Shown here one piece after another: positions 1 through 9,311 of a DNA stretch of 60,801 nt. Origin of the DNA: an uncultured Planctomycetaceae bacterium. Its GTDB lineage: Bacteria; Planctomycetota; Planctomycetia; Planctomycetales; Planctomycetaceae. How positions within the stretch are numbered: position 1 is the stretch's first letter; each line of letters opens with the position of its first letter. Location: contig CALSLT010000032.1 in NCBI GenBank assembly GCA_943787265.1, positions 1 to 60,801 of the forward strand, in the 5' to 3' direction. Made by a program: the position numbers and the translations under genes. The notes under the pieces were generated by a model. That model was not told the origin of the DNA, did no database searches, and was given only the letters and a program-made list of their open reading frames with translations.

Positions 1-3
1 GAC

Positions 4-1167
4 GTGAATAAAACTTCAATCGCTCTGCTTCTGGTCGGAATCGGACTGGCATGTGTTCCGGTAGATGCCGTTGGCGCCGATGGAAAACTGGAAGGTTCGT
101 TGCAGCCGTTCATCGGCGAGCCTCGCATGGAAATGCAGCAGGTCTTTCGCAATGAGCGGTTCCCCAACATTGTGGTCACTCTGAAAGGAACCGTCCTTGC
201 GACGTGGGGAAATAACAGCATCCGTGCTCGACGCAGCGAAGACGGCGGCAAGACGTGGGGCGACGAGATCGCGATTGCGAAGCCGGGGATTCACGGCGGT
301 GGAACGACGGTCGACGAAACGACTGGCGATATCCTGACCTTTGTCGAAGACAAACATCCTCCGGCACCGTTAACCGTCTATCGAAGCAAGGATGATGGTC
401 GGACGTGGATCCCGGAGAAGGTAACGATCCATCCCGACTCCAACGGAAATCTTCCGTCGATGCACATGAACGAGCACGGCATCACGCTGAGACATGGAAA
501 GCACAAAGGCCGGCTCGTTCGCCCCTCGCGTTACTACGGAAAGAAGAACGACCGGTCGGAATGGCCGAACCACTACACAAACGCGATCTACAGCGACGAC
601 GGCGGCAGGACATGGAACACCAGCGACCCTTTTCCCGAAAACGGAACAGGCGAAGCAACCATTGCTGAGTTGTCCGGCGGCCGGCTGTACTACAACTCGC
701 GAGTCCACTGGCAAGAGCGTCCTAAGAACACACGACGGAGAAGCGCGATCAGTCACGACGATGGTCAAACATGGAAGGACTGGAAAATCGTCGACGTCCT
801 GCCGGACGGCCATCAGCATCGATCGTATGGTTGCATGGGAGGCCTCGTTCGATTGCCCATCGCAGGCAAAGACATCCTCGTCTTCAGCAACATCGATACG
901 TCCAACGCGAAGCGAGAACGCGGCACAGTCTGGGCCAGCTTTGATGGCGGCCAGACCTGGCCGGTCAAGCGTCTGGTCTATGAAGGGCCGAGTGCATACT
1001 CGTCGCTGACTGCTGGTCGACCCGGCACGCCGAGTGAAGGATCAATCTATCTGCACTTCGAAGGCGGCCCAAAAGGTGGATCGCAAGTCGCCCGATTTAA
1101 TCTCTCGTGGCTGATCAACGGTGAACCGACCGGCAACGGCACCCTGCCGGCTAATCTTCAAGAATAA
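4..1167 (+). CDS. Secreted sialidase-like protein with BNR/Asp-box repeats
   Basis: The 387-residue product begins at GTG with a clear Sec signal peptide (basic start, hydrophobic core, cleavage near VDAVGA). Five Asp-box motifs (SxDxGxTW type) are spaced along it: SEDGGKTWG, SKDDGRTWI, SDDGGRTWN, SHDDGQTWK and FDGGQTW. This is the signature of the six-bladed sialidase/neuraminidase propeller, which acts outside the cytoplasm on glycans, although many planctomycete members have no proven substrate. The start lies 4 bases from the window edge, so a slightly longer N-terminus cannot be excluded, but the signal peptide argues for this start. A stem-loop follows the stop. A general glycosidase or carbohydrate-binding role is the main alternative. 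Confidence 0.85.
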   Translation: MNKTSIALLLVGIGLACVPVDAVGADGKLEGSLQPFIGEPRMEMQQVFRNERFPNIVVTLKGTVLATWGNNSIRARRSEDGGKTWGDEIAIAKPGIHGGGTTVDETTGDILTFVEDKHPPAPLTVYRSKDDGRTWIPEKVTIHPDSNGNLPSMHMNEHGITLRHGKHKGRLVRPSRYYGKKNDRSEWPNHYTNAIYSDDGGRTWNTSDPFPENGTGEATIAELSGGRLYYNSRVHWQERPKNTRRRSAISHDDGQTWKDWKIVDVLPDGHQHRSYGCMGGLVRLPIAGKDILVFSNIDTSNAKRERGTVWASFDGGQTWPVKRLVYEGPSAYSSLTAGRPGTPSEGSIYLHFEGGPKGGSQVARFNLSWLINGEPTGNGTLPANLQE

Positions 1168-1189
1168 GCAGCGACCGCAAGAAACAGTC

Positions 1190-1217
1190 TGGCTCAGCAA
1201 CAACGAAGGCCGAGCCA
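1190..1217 (+). terminator. Possible stem-loop terminator after the sialidase gene
   Basis: TGGCTCAGC and GCCGAGCCA form a nine-position stem with one mismatch around a 10-nt loop, 23 nt past the sialidase stop. No T-tract follows, so intrinsic termination is only a suggestion. Confidence 0.3.
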
Positions 1218-1374
1218 CACTCGAGAGTCTGGCCTGTTCGGAGAGAGTTTCAGTTTTTCTCAGAATTCTGCGTCACACCTGATGGGGATCGGTCATTGGG
1301 ATATTGAAGCTGGCAACAACGTCAGCGGATTCAATATTCGTTGCAAACTGAACAACCAGAAAGTGAGACCAGAT

Positions 1375-2265
1375 ATGAAGTTTCGAAGCCTCGTGGTCGT
1401 GTGCTGTGTTTTCTCATGCGTGTATTCCTCAGGAATCGTTGAAGGGCAGGAGCAAGCGTCAAAGTCAAAATCTGTTCGACTTGGCGGAGTCGCTTATGCC
1501 CCCAGCGTGGTGACGGTATTCAAGAATTTGACCACGTATCTGAATGGAAAAGGTTTCTCTTCCGATTTCGTGCTCTATGGAGACCATAAAGCACTGGTAA
1601 CGGCACTCGGCAATGGCGACGTCGATATCGCATGGATGGACCCGATGAGTCATGGCCGGTATCACGTTGGGTACGGATCAAACAGCCAGGCTCTGGCGAT
1701 GAGGGATGTCGACCGCGACTTACGCGTCACTCTGCTTACCCGGGATGGAACTGGCATCGCGTCGCCAAAGGACCTGACGGGGCGGAAACTGATCGTCGGC
1801 AGATCCGGTAGCCAGGACGGTTCTCTGTTGCCGCTCTATTATTTCAAGCAAGCCGGAATCGACGTCAGCAAGATCGAACTCGTAGACCTCAAAGGCGAAA
1901 AAGATTCACTCGGAAAGCGTGCTGACGGGACACCATATATCTTGAAGGCTCTTGCCGACGGACGAGGTGACGCCGCAATCGTTCTCGAGAAGGGCTGGAA
2001 GAAGGACGCCACGTTCCAGAAGGCCAACCCGGATATCGCAGCCGTCTGGACCTCTCCAGAATTCTGCCACTGCACGTTTACGGCTCCTGCCAGCTTCGAC
2101 AAACAACTTGGCAAGCGATTTACGCAACTCATGACAAACATGGATTCCAGCGATCCTGTGGTCGCCGAGTTGCTGAAGCTGGAAAACGCTCAACGGTTTC
2201 TGCCGTCGGATAATGCAGATTTCAAGGCGCTGTACAGAGCACTTGGTGACGCTCAGAAAAAGTAA
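1375..2265 (+). CDS. PhnD-like phosphate/phosphonate-type substrate-binding protein
   Basis: The 296-residue exported protein starts at ATG 1375, where a signal peptide begins; an in-frame ATG at 1282 adds 31 residues with no signal character. It matches periplasmic binding proteins of the PhnD group: the early LGGVAYAPS segment, NGDVDIAWMDP in the ligand cleft, the RDGTGIASPKDLTGRKLIVG hinge region, and GRGDAAIVLEKGW. Relatives bind phosphonate, phosphite or other oxyanions and feed an ABC importer. No permease or ATPase gene is adjacent; instead an ECF sigma gene begins 39 nt downstream. The binding protein may therefore serve a distant transporter or act in sensing; the ligand is not predictable. 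Confidence 0.82.
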   Translation: MKFRSLVVVCCVFSCVYSSGIVEGQEQASKSKSVRLGGVAYAPSVVTVFKNLTTYLNGKGFSSDFVLYGDHKALVTALGNGDVDIAWMDPMSHGRYHVGYGSNSQALAMRDVDRDLRVTLLTRDGTGIASPKDLTGRKLIVGRSGSQDGSLLPLYYFKQAGIDVSKIELVDLKGEKDSLGKRADGTPYILKALADGRGDAAIVLEKGWKKDATFQKANPDIAAVWTSPEFCHCTFTAPASFDKQLGKRFTQLMTNMDSSDPVVAELLKLENAQRFLPSDNADFKALYRALGDAQKK

Positions 2266-2304
2266 CGACCGGCCAATTGTGACTACTTGAAACCTCAGAT
2301 CCCC

Positions 2305-2877
2305 ATGATGATCAACCTGACTGAAACTATCCTCGAGTCTGCACGGAGTGGCGATCGCCAGGCGATTGCCACTCTTGTGCGTTCGTCGCATCGACAACTG
2401 CGAGCGTTTGTCGCCAGCCTGTTGCTGGATCCAAACGACGTCGATGACGTCGCCCAGGAAGTGTTTTTGCGAGCTCTGGAACGACTCGACAAAGTCGACC
2501 GCCCCGAATCTCTGGCAGCGTTTCTTCGTGGCATTGCTCGAAACGTCGTCAGAGAAAGACGTCGCAAGTTTGCACGAGAAGAGAACGCGTTCACTAAACT
2601 GGTCATCGAAAAATTCGATTCGGGCTCGACAGCCACGAACGCAAATCTGTTGTCGGATCCCGAAACGCTGAAGGCACTGCAGGAATGTATGAGGCGGATC
2701 CCGGAGCGTTCTCACGAGATGCTCACGATGCGCTACGAGGAAGAACTGAATTCAGACCAGATCGGTGGCCAGCTCAGTCTTAATGCCCCCGCTGTACGAG
2801 CCGCTCTGAAGCGAGCCCGTGAAGCACTGCTGAATTGCTTGAGATCAAGCTGCCCGACGGCCGGGGAGGTAGTATGA
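2305..2877 (+). CDS. ECF-type RNA polymerase sigma factor (sigma-70 family)
   Basis: A small sigma factor of 190 residues from ATG 2305; an in-frame TTG at 2287 would add six residues. Region 2 is visible as DPNDVDDVAQEVFLRALERL, the core-polymerase and -10 binding helix, followed by FLRGIARNVVRERRRK. Region 4 is the C-terminal part, with MRRIPERSHEML and NSDQIGGQLSLNAPAVRAALKRAR as the helix-turn-helix that reads the -35 element. There is no region 1 or 3, as expected for ECF factors. The stop overlaps the start of the FecR-type gene (ATGA), indicating translational coupling with a probable regulator. Confidence 0.93.
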   Translation: MMINLTETILESARSGDRQAIATLVRSSHRQLRAFVASLLLDPNDVDDVAQEVFLRALERLDKVDRPESLAAFLRGIARNVVRERRRKFAREENAFTKLVIEKFDSGSTATNANLLSDPETLKALQECMRRIPERSHEMLTMRYEEELNSDQIGGQLSLNAPAVRAALKRAREALLNCLRSSCPTAGEVV

Positions 2878-4319
2878 ACTCTGACCGTGAAACTCTGATC
2901 GAGTTGATGCTGGCGGGAGAACTATCTGAAGCACAGCGAGTCCAACTCTCCGACCTGGCCGCCGTAGACGCCGCGGTCGCCGAAGAGATTCTCGATCAAA
3001 TGTGGCTGGAACCGTTACTTCGAGACAGCTTGAGTCGAGATCCCGACACGTTTGTCCGGCGAATCGAAGCGGCCTTTGAGCGAGACGATGCCGACTCAAC
3101 TGAGTTTACCGACCAGATTCTCGATGCATGGTCTGATCGAGTTGCTCAGCGTTCTCGTTCGCGACGGATGCGCACGGTTAGTGCCATCGCTTTGTCCGCC
3201 CTTGTGTTTGTGGCTGTCGTTTTTCTTCGACAGGACTCTGGCAAGGAACTGCTCGCAGCAACATTTCGACTTCAACATTCGATTGGTTCGGTGAGTATTG
3301 TCGGCTCGGATGGCAATTCCCGAGAAGCGGAACCGGGCGTCAGCCTAAAGCCAGGCGACACCGTCATAACGCAAGGCGAAAGTTCCGCCGTTCTAACATG
3401 CAGCAACGGATCCGTGTTGACGCTTGTTCGAGACGCGGCGCTGCGGCTTCCCGTGAACGGGCAACGGGGAGTAATCCTGAATTCAGGAATGGCGGTCGTG
3501 CAGAAATCTACTGCGGACAATCCTGATTCTCAGATGATCGAATCTGTCATGCTTGAAACACAGCACGGTTCTGTCGAGATATCCGATTCGCAACTGGTGC
3601 TCGCGACAACTGAACTCCAAACAGACCTCACCGTTGCACGCGGCCGCACCGTGTTGAAAATTTCCAACGGTAAGTCCATCACGATGTTCAGCGGAGAATG
3701 TGCCATTGCAAAAGCCGAGTCACTCGATTTGCGTCGCGGCTCGCCGACTCCGGACGAATGGTCGGAAGATTTTGAGGCGGGACTCCCTGAAGGATGGACA
3801 GGTCACCTCATCGAAAAAGAATTACCAGCGGGATCGCGGGGGGCAGTAGGTACAGCTCGCTCGACGAATGCGGACGGTGAAGAGTGTCATCAGATCTGGA
3901 GTGCTTCACGGTGGGAACACGGCCTGGCTGTCGTTCACCCCGACACTCATCTGAACTTTGCATACCGATTCAAGAAAGCCGACCGAGTGTTAGTGCTGGC
4001 GTTGCTGCGGTCGCCAGTGCCGGACTCAGCAACTCATGACGTCCAAATGCTGCAGCCATCAGAAGTGACGGATTCAGAACAATGGTGGGATGTCCCGGCC
4101 GGACAGTGGCACGTTGCATCAATTCCGCTGGCACTACTGAGTAACCCTGTCACACGCGAACATTCCGAAGCTTCATCTGTTGCGACCGCCTTCAACTTTC
4201 GCCCGCAAGATGACGCCTGCGGCTTGACCATCGACCGCACGTGGCTGTCCCGAGGGGGACCTGGTCGAATCACCTTCAAGCCGCTGGCTTCGGAGGCTGA
4301 CAGTTCGGTTCCACAGTAA
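2874..4319 (+). CDS. FecR-domain membrane protein, probable anti-sigma partner
   Basis: This 481-residue protein starts at ATG 2874, sharing four bases with the sigma factor stop. Residues 1-95 are an acidic, helical cytoplasmic segment (LIELMLAGELSEAQRVQL), resembling the N-terminal sigma-binding region of FecR-like anti-sigma factors. A single transmembrane helix spans about 101-121 (VSAIALSALVFVAVVFL). The periplasmic part starts with a FecR-like beta domain (EPGVSLKPGDTVITQGESS), with a C-terminal region containing WSEDFEAGLPEGWTGH that resembles a carbohydrate-binding-like jellyroll. In this family the periplasmic part transmits a surface signal to the sigma factor; the signal here is unknown. 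The gene ends convergently, 42 nt from the next. Confidence 0.8.
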   Translation: MNSDRETLIELMLAGELSEAQRVQLSDLAAVDAAVAEEILDQMWLEPLLRDSLSRDPDTFVRRIEAAFERDDADSTEFTDQILDAWSDRVAQRSRSRRMRTVSAIALSALVFVAVVFLRQDSGKELLAATFRLQHSIGSVSIVGSDGNSREAEPGVSLKPGDTVITQGESSAVLTCSNGSVLTLVRDAALRLPVNGQRGVILNSGMAVVQKSTADNPDSQMIESVMLETQHGSVEISDSQLVLATTELQTDLTVARGRTVLKISNGKSITMFSGECAIAKAESLDLRRGSPTPDEWSEDFEAGLPEGWTGHLIEKELPAGSRGAVGTARSTNADGEECHQIWSASRWEHGLAVVHPDTHLNFAYRFKKADRVLVLALLRSPVPDSATHDVQMLQPSEVTDSEQWWDVPAGQWHVASIPLALLSNPVTREHSEASSVATAFNFRPQDDACGLTIDRTWLSRGGPGRITFKPLASEADSSVPQ

Positions 4320-4361
4320 TTGAGCCGGCCCGACCAAACGCAATTTCGATATTTTATCAGG

Positions 4362-5357
4362 CTATTCTTGTGACCGCAGGCTTGTGAACTCTGTGTACCC
4401 TTTCCAGGCGATGCGTTGCAGGTCAGCTCGATCCTTGTCAGAGAAGGTGCGTTTGATCGGATTTCCGCCACGGTCTTTCGTTTTGTCTTTGTTGTTGAAA
4501 TACCGAATGTCCGTAATCGAATCGATCGGTAATCCGACCGGGGTTCGTTCGAAAAGTGCGGCGTAGAGCGAGCACGCCGTGAGGTAAGCCATTGTGTGGT
4601 TGAGGTGGGCGTCGTTGACGAACCTCAACGTCAGGTCAGGCCGTTTAGTCTGGCACCGAAGCCCAACCAGCGACATCGGAGCAACGTTTGCTCCGACTCG
4701 ATCAGCCAATGCGGCGATCGATCCAGCCTTCTTCATGACAGTTTTCGAATCGGGGGCCGTTGTCAGCGGTTCGGCGTTCTGAGTCGTCGGTGTGGTCTCG
4801 TAGAGGATGACGCGAGCTCCCTGCGCCGCGGCCAGTTCCGCGAACTTTGGAGCGAACTGAGCGTACAGCGACTCATCACCTTCCAGGTCGTCACGGTACG
4901 ACTGCAGAACGACGATGTCCCATTTCGTTCTTTGAGCATCAAGGTCTGCTAACAAACCCTTGTGTCGCTTGAGGGCTCCGCTGGCGTACCTGTCCTTCGG
5001 ATCCTTTGCGAGCAGTGTAAGACTGGCAATCGTTGACTCTTCCTCGGCCCGCGTCAGTGAATGCAGTTTTACGTAATTCTGTGTTCCCAGTCGCCAATGG
5101 TCGGACAACGTGCGGCCTCCATAGATGACCGACGTTGGATTGAATGTCAGACCGGGATTGCCGGCCTCGGCCATCGACTTCACTACGCGAGTCAGGTTGT
5201 GCCTGGCGGTGTAGCTGTTGCCGATAAACAGAACATTGAGTGTCGACGTTTTGGCCTGCGTGCCATTTCGATCATCTTCCGCCGATTCGGCTTCTACGCT
5301 TACCGGGAAAATTACGGCTGAAAGCACGAGAACCAGCGAACGTCTTGAGCGAGCCAT
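4362..5357 (-). CDS. Secreted SGNH/GDSL-type hydrolase
   Basis: The product has 331 residues and a signal peptide (RRSLVLVLSAVIFPVSVEAE). Block I of the SGNH fold is seen as NVLFIGNSYTARHN, with the candidate nucleophile serine in GNSYT. WDIVVLQSYRDD matches the region before the oxyanion-hole residues. Block V is NDAHLNHTMAYLTA, with an Asp-X-X-His pair of the catalytic type. Family members are esterases acting on acyl groups of carbohydrates or lipids; this FIGNSYT variant is common in planctomycetes. It ends convergent with the FecR gene. The substrate is unknown; given the carbohydrate theme, deacetylation of a glycan is a guess. Confidence 0.75.
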   Translation of the reverse strand: MARSRRSLVLVLSAVIFPVSVEAESAEDDRNGTQAKTSTLNVLFIGNSYTARHNLTRVVKSMAEAGNPGLTFNPTSVIYGGRTLSDHWRLGTQNYVKLHSLTRAEEESTIASLTLLAKDPKDRYASGALKRHKGLLADLDAQRTKWDIVVLQSYRDDLEGDESLYAQFAPKFAELAAAQGARVILYETTPTTQNAEPLTTAPDSKTVMKKAGSIAALADRVGANVAPMSLVGLRCQTKRPDLTLRFVNDAHLNHTMAYLTACSLYAALFERTPVGLPIDSITDIRYFNNKDKTKDRGGNPIKRTFSDKDRADLQRIAWKGYTEFTSLRSQE

Positions 5358-5387
5358 CGAATGTTCCTTCGGATTGTGGCCATGATA

Positions 5388-7499
5388 CTATTTTTCAGAG
5401 GCATTCCATTCGGTTCCGTCCACAAATTCAATGCTCTTCAGTGTTGCTGTGCCAGATGTTGCGCCTTCTGGAACAGATTGGCCGAAAACGACAGTCTCTT
5501 CGGACTTGCCATAGTCCAGCATGATGCGGTTCCCAGACGGTCGTGATTCTCGGCTCTGCAAAACCTTGCCATCTGCGTCGACGTATTCCACATCCAGGAA
5601 AACCATGTGGATGTCTTTATTGGTTTTGTTCGTCCAGCGAAACTTTGCAGATCGCACATTGTTCTGCTCGACGAACTTTGTGAACTCGATATCAATCGGA
5701 ACGTCGCCGTCGATTTCGAGTTCCGGCAAAACCTCAGGCATGTCTTCGTAATACGCGAGAGGAATTGACGGAAAGCGAAACGGAAATGTGACGCGGTCGC
5801 TTTCAAGAATCACTCGAATGTCAAGTTTCGCGACCTCACCTCGAGCGGACACACTGGCAGTATGCTTGTCGTTGTTCGAGTAGCCGCTCACGTGAGTGTT
5901 CCTGCACGTCGCCCCCGAGCTATCGTACGCCATGATGAGCAGGTCTTTGTGAGTGGTTCCTTGCAGGTCGAACGCGATCGACGACGACTGACTGTTCAAT
6001 GTCGATCGAGTAACGGTGACCGTCGCCTCTCCTGCCGACGCCGTCGCATCCTTTTCGAGTTTGTCGAGCACGACGGTCTCCATTTTTTGTGGGAATGACC
6101 ACGAGATGTTGCCGTCAAACTCGGCGATGTTTGTCACCGCTCGCAGCAGACCAGCAACGTCGACTTCACCAGCGATTTGCACTGATGATTTCGAAGCTCG
6201 AGCCTGAAAGAAGCTGCGAAAACGAGAGTCGAGGTTTGAACCATCGCCCCCGTTGAGAGGGGGAATCGCAAGCGTCGCTTTTTGTGCATCGTCGGAATCC
6301 GTGATGTAAACGCCGTTCAGCCTGGACGAGATCGCTTCAGGGACACCGGCAGCAAATGCCTGGAACTTAATCTTCCCATACGCGCTGGGAACGAGTTCCT
6401 GCGTTTCCGTAGCTTCGACGACAAATGGACCGGCAAAAGCGATCGGCAGCGTGCGTGGTCCTTTGCTCACAGCCATCGCCCCGGCTTTGTAACGCGGGTG
6501 AAGATCGACTGCCGAACAGATTGCCTCGATGACCTCGACCGGCGAAACATCGTTGAGCGTCACCGTGACTTCTTGAGCAAGCGTGTCAACGAAGTTCGGC
6601 TGATCGAAAATCGTAAGACCACATTTCTGCGTGATGTCTTCCAGAGCCGACTTCGCTGACTGCTTTTGATAATCAACGGAGACCTTCCAGACATTCTGCA
6701 CGCCTTCCATCGTGATTGGTTCAACCGGCGCGAGCTGGACCGGATTACGATCCCGCATGGCGAAGCGGTCCGACTTTCCAGAACCGCTGACAGTTTTTCC
6801 GTTGGCAGGCTCGAAATGGTCATTCGTCAGATGAACTAACCAGCCCCCAACTGTTCGGCGAAACTCGATCTTCTTCCGGCCCCGACGGTGCCTGATCGTT
6901 GCACTTGCTGAATCACCGTCGACGGTAATCTCCCCGATTTCGCCGGTTTTCTGAGTCGACGAACTATTCACATTCGGTTGTTTCGCGATGAAAGTTTTTG
7001 CTTCGACGATAAAGGCGGCGGGATTGTCGAACGTTGATCCCATGGCAGTCATCTGCTCAATCCGAGTCGATTCTGCAGTGATGCCAGCAGGTGGACGCCC
7101 CATCGAATTCTGCTCGTCCAGGCCATGCTTCTTAAACAATGCCATCACGGCATCTTTAAGACTTTCATCGAAGGCTCCCATCATGCCGAGTCCGAAGATC
7201 GTCCCGCCTGCAATTGCCTTCTGCGATGCCAGAGTCAACGAGCCCGCGTAAGTCGAAAAATCATCTTCTTTCCTAGCTTTCTCGTAGGCGGCGTATGCGG
7301 CTTCGGGTGATTCGAATCCTCGTTGTTCGTCCGGAACGATCGGCGGCAGCGGTTCCGATTCCTGACCGCCCAATGAACTTTCGGCGGTAGCATTCTTCTC
7401 AGTCGATGTGTTGGGAGCGGCTCCGTCACCAGAATCTCCACAGCCGATCAGCAAAGAAGCCACAGACAACGATAAGGTCGATCTCAGAAGCAATGACAT
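5388..7499 (-). CDS. Large lipoprotein with a secretin/STN-like short domain
   Basis: Start chosen at 7499, where a lipoprotein signal begins: MSLLLRSTLSLSVASLLIGC, with lipobox LIGC and Cys20 as the lipidated residue. The longer in-frame extension upstream is arginine-rich and unlike an export signal. The mature 684 residues begin with a low-complexity linker (GDSGDGAAPNTSTEKN), then a helical part (FESPEAAYAAYEKARKEDD) often seen in planctomycete lipoproteins. Near the middle, KSALEDITQKCGLTIFD followed by EVTVTLNDVSPVEVIEAICS resembles the secretin/TonB N-terminal (STN) fold. The C-terminal third looks beta-rich. No enzymatic motif is recognised. The gene lies 30 nt upstream of the SGNH gene on the same strand, so the two may be co-transcribed. 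Confidence 0.7.
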   Translation of the reverse strand: MSLLLRSTLSLSVASLLIGCGDSGDGAAPNTSTEKNATAESSLGGQESEPLPPIVPDEQRGFESPEAAYAAYEKARKEDDFSTYAGSLTLASQKAIAGGTIFGLGMMGAFDESLKDAVMALFKKHGLDEQNSMGRPPAGITAESTRIEQMTAMGSTFDNPAAFIVEAKTFIAKQPNVNSSSTQKTGEIGEITVDGDSASATIRHRRGRKKIEFRRTVGGWLVHLTNDHFEPANGKTVSGSGKSDRFAMRDRNPVQLAPVEPITMEGVQNVWKVSVDYQKQSAKSALEDITQKCGLTIFDQPNFVDTLAQEVTVTLNDVSPVEVIEAICSAVDLHPRYKAGAMAVSKGPRTLPIAFAGPFVVEATETQELVPSAYGKIKFQAFAAGVPEAISSRLNGVYITDSDDAQKATLAIPPLNGGDGSNLDSRFRSFFQARASKSSVQIAGEVDVAGLLRAVTNIAEFDGNISWSFPQKMETVVLDKLEKDATASAGEATVTVTRSTLNSQSSSIAFDLQGTTHKDLLIMAYDSSGATCRNTHVSGYSNNDKHTASVSARGEVAKLDIRVILESDRVTFPFRFPSIPLAYYEDMPEVLPELEIDGDVPIDIEFTKFVEQNNVRSAKFRWTNKTNKDIHMVFLDVEYVDADGKVLQSRESRPSGNRIMLDYGKSEETVVFGQSVPEGATSGTATLKSIEFVDGTEWNASEK

Positions 7500-7876
7500 T
7501 CCGGATATTCCAATGAGTAAAGAGACAGAACCAGGCTGACGTGCGCAATCTCGGTACATTCGGTTGCAGCCTGACTTTAGACACGGTGAGAGGAACTGTT
7601 CCTGGCAGGAATCTCGAATTGGGTGAGATTTTCTTCTGGCTGGCTCTCGCCGTCGCAAACCCGATCGGAAGAAGCTCAACGCACGTACTTTTCGGCCAGG
7701 TCGACGAACGAGCATTTTGTCAGGTTCGTTGCGAAATGTGCACCTCTCAGGCGCTTAGCGAAGAACAACGAATGAACTGGCAGCCATCGTCTGTCCGATG
7801 TAAAACCGAGGCGAGCGCACTAATCTAGAGGCCGACAGAATTTTCGCAGCGACGAACGCTCAGAGGGAATGCCACG
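7500..7876. other. Divergent intergenic region, no gene seen
   Basis: This 377-bp stretch separates the divergently transcribed lipoprotein and DUF1501 genes and presumably holds both promoters. Short overlapping open frames have no recognisable protein features. An AGAGGG ribosome-binding-like sequence sits nine bases before the DUF1501 start. Confidence 0.5.
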
Positions 7877-9223
7877 ATGCTCAAGCTCACTGGAAATCGG
7901 CAGCAAATGCCTGACGGAGTTTCACGACGATCGTTCTTGCAGGTCGGCGGCCTGGCGATGGGTGGGTTGTCGCTGCCTCAGATCCTGAAAGCTCAGGATG
8001 CAGCCGGAGAAACCTCGCAGCACAAAGCTGTGATTATGATCTTCCTGGCTGGCGGCCCTCCGCATCAGGACATGCTGGATGTGAAGCCCGAGTCGCCCAG
8101 CGAAGTTCGCGGCGAGTTTGATCCGATCAACACGAACGTTCCGGGCATTCAGATCAGCGAGCTGATGCCGCGAGTTGCCAGCATGATGGACCGCTTTGCC
8201 GTCATTCGGTCGCTGGTCGGAGCCGAAGGCCGACACGACGCATTCGAGTGTTGCACCGGTCATCACTTTCGCGGCAATCAGCCTCAGGGCGGCTGGCCAG
8301 CGATGGGCTCGTCGCTTTCACGATTGATGGGCCCGGTCGATCCGTCGGTGCCGCCTTACGTCGATCTGTCGCACAAAATGGCGCACGATCCGTGGAACAT
8401 TAAAGGCCCGGGATTTGTCGGCATGAATCACGCGCCATTTCGCCCAGACGGCGAGTCGATGCGGGACATGACGCTGCGAGAAGGTTCAGCCGAGCGTCTT
8501 GGAAGTCGAGCATCGCTGTTGACCGAGCTAGATCGCTTTCGTCGAGCAACCGATCAAAAACTATCGTCCGGTCTTTACGATGATTTCACAGAACAGGCGT
8601 TGGGAGTTCTGACGTCATCCAAACTCGTGGAAGCAATGGACCTGGAAAAAGAGGAACCGGCTGTCCGAGCACGCTACGGCACCGACAATCCAGACGTCCT
8701 TGGTTACTCACACGACAAGGGCTACCAGGCAATCATGTCGCGGTTTCTGCAAGCACGCCGCCTGGTCGAAGCAGGAGCCCGCTGCGTGACCTGCAGCTTC
8801 GCGCACTTCGATTGGCATGGGCAGAACTTCCGCAACGCCCGCAAGGTAGTGCCGCTGCTTGATCAAGGTGTCGCTGCCCTGGTTGAAGATCTGCATGAAC
8901 GAGGCCTCGACAAGGACGTCACGGTTCTCGTCTGGGGTGAGTTTGGCCGCACGCCAAAGATCAACGAACGAGCCGGTCGCGACCATTGGCCTCGAGTCCA
9001 CGCCACACTGATGGCTGGTGGCGGAATGAAAACAGGTCAGGTCATTGGCTCAACGAACAAGCTGGCCGAGGCCGCCGCAGACCGACCGGTCCACATGCAG
9101 GAAGTCTTTGCCACGGTCTACCAGAACCTGGGGATCAACGTTGCAAGCACGACGATCCCGGACAACAACGGCCGCCCTCAGTACCTGGTCGACCGCCACG
9201 ACGCGATAGCCGAACTGGCATAA
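7877..9223 (+). CDS. DUF1501 protein with Tat signal
   Basis: The 448-residue protein carries a twin-arginine leader (SRRSFLQVGGLAMGG, residues 16-30), so it should be exported folded by Tat. It shows the features of the DUF1501 family, which has an alkaline-phosphatase/sulfatase-like fold: MIFLAGGPPHQDMLD near the N-terminus, HDAFECCTGH in the middle, HFDWHGQNF, and WGEFGRTPKINERAGRDHWP near the C-terminus, the last two probably giving metal ligands. In planctomycetes such genes usually follow a DUF1549/DUF1553 gene; here the upstream neighbour is divergent and unrelated. The biochemical activity of the family is not established. The ATG is preceded by AGAGGG. Confidence 0.9.
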   Translation: MLKLTGNRQQMPDGVSRRSFLQVGGLAMGGLSLPQILKAQDAAGETSQHKAVIMIFLAGGPPHQDMLDVKPESPSEVRGEFDPINTNVPGIQISELMPRVASMMDRFAVIRSLVGAEGRHDAFECCTGHHFRGNQPQGGWPAMGSSLSRLMGPVDPSVPPYVDLSHKMAHDPWNIKGPGFVGMNHAPFRPDGESMRDMTLREGSAERLGSRASLLTELDRFRRATDQKLSSGLYDDFTEQALGVLTSSKLVEAMDLEKEEPAVRARYGTDNPDVLGYSHDKGYQAIMSRFLQARRLVEAGARCVTCSFAHFDWHGQNFRNARKVVPLLDQGVAALVEDLHERGLDKDVTVLVWGEFGRTPKINERAGRDHWPRVHATLMAGGGMKTGQVIGSTNKLAEAAADRPVHMQEVFATVYQNLGINVASTTIPDNNGRPQYLVDRHDAIAELA

Positions 9224-9311
9224 GTTTGAACCTTGCCTGCTGAGCTTTATCGCCCCATACCCCTGACGAGGTGGCTGTTGACTATGAATCCGGCTGCCCG
9301 CATGCAGTCGC

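Noticed and set aside
1906..2715. Long minus-strand open frame of 269 codons across the PhnD-like and sigma genes
   Set aside because: It overlaps well-supported genes on the plus strand and shows no family motif or signal; treated as a shadow frame.
7305..7330. GATTCGAATCC resembling a tRNA T-loop
   Set aside because: No acceptor stem or cloverleaf can be built around it and it lies within the lipoprotein coding sequence.
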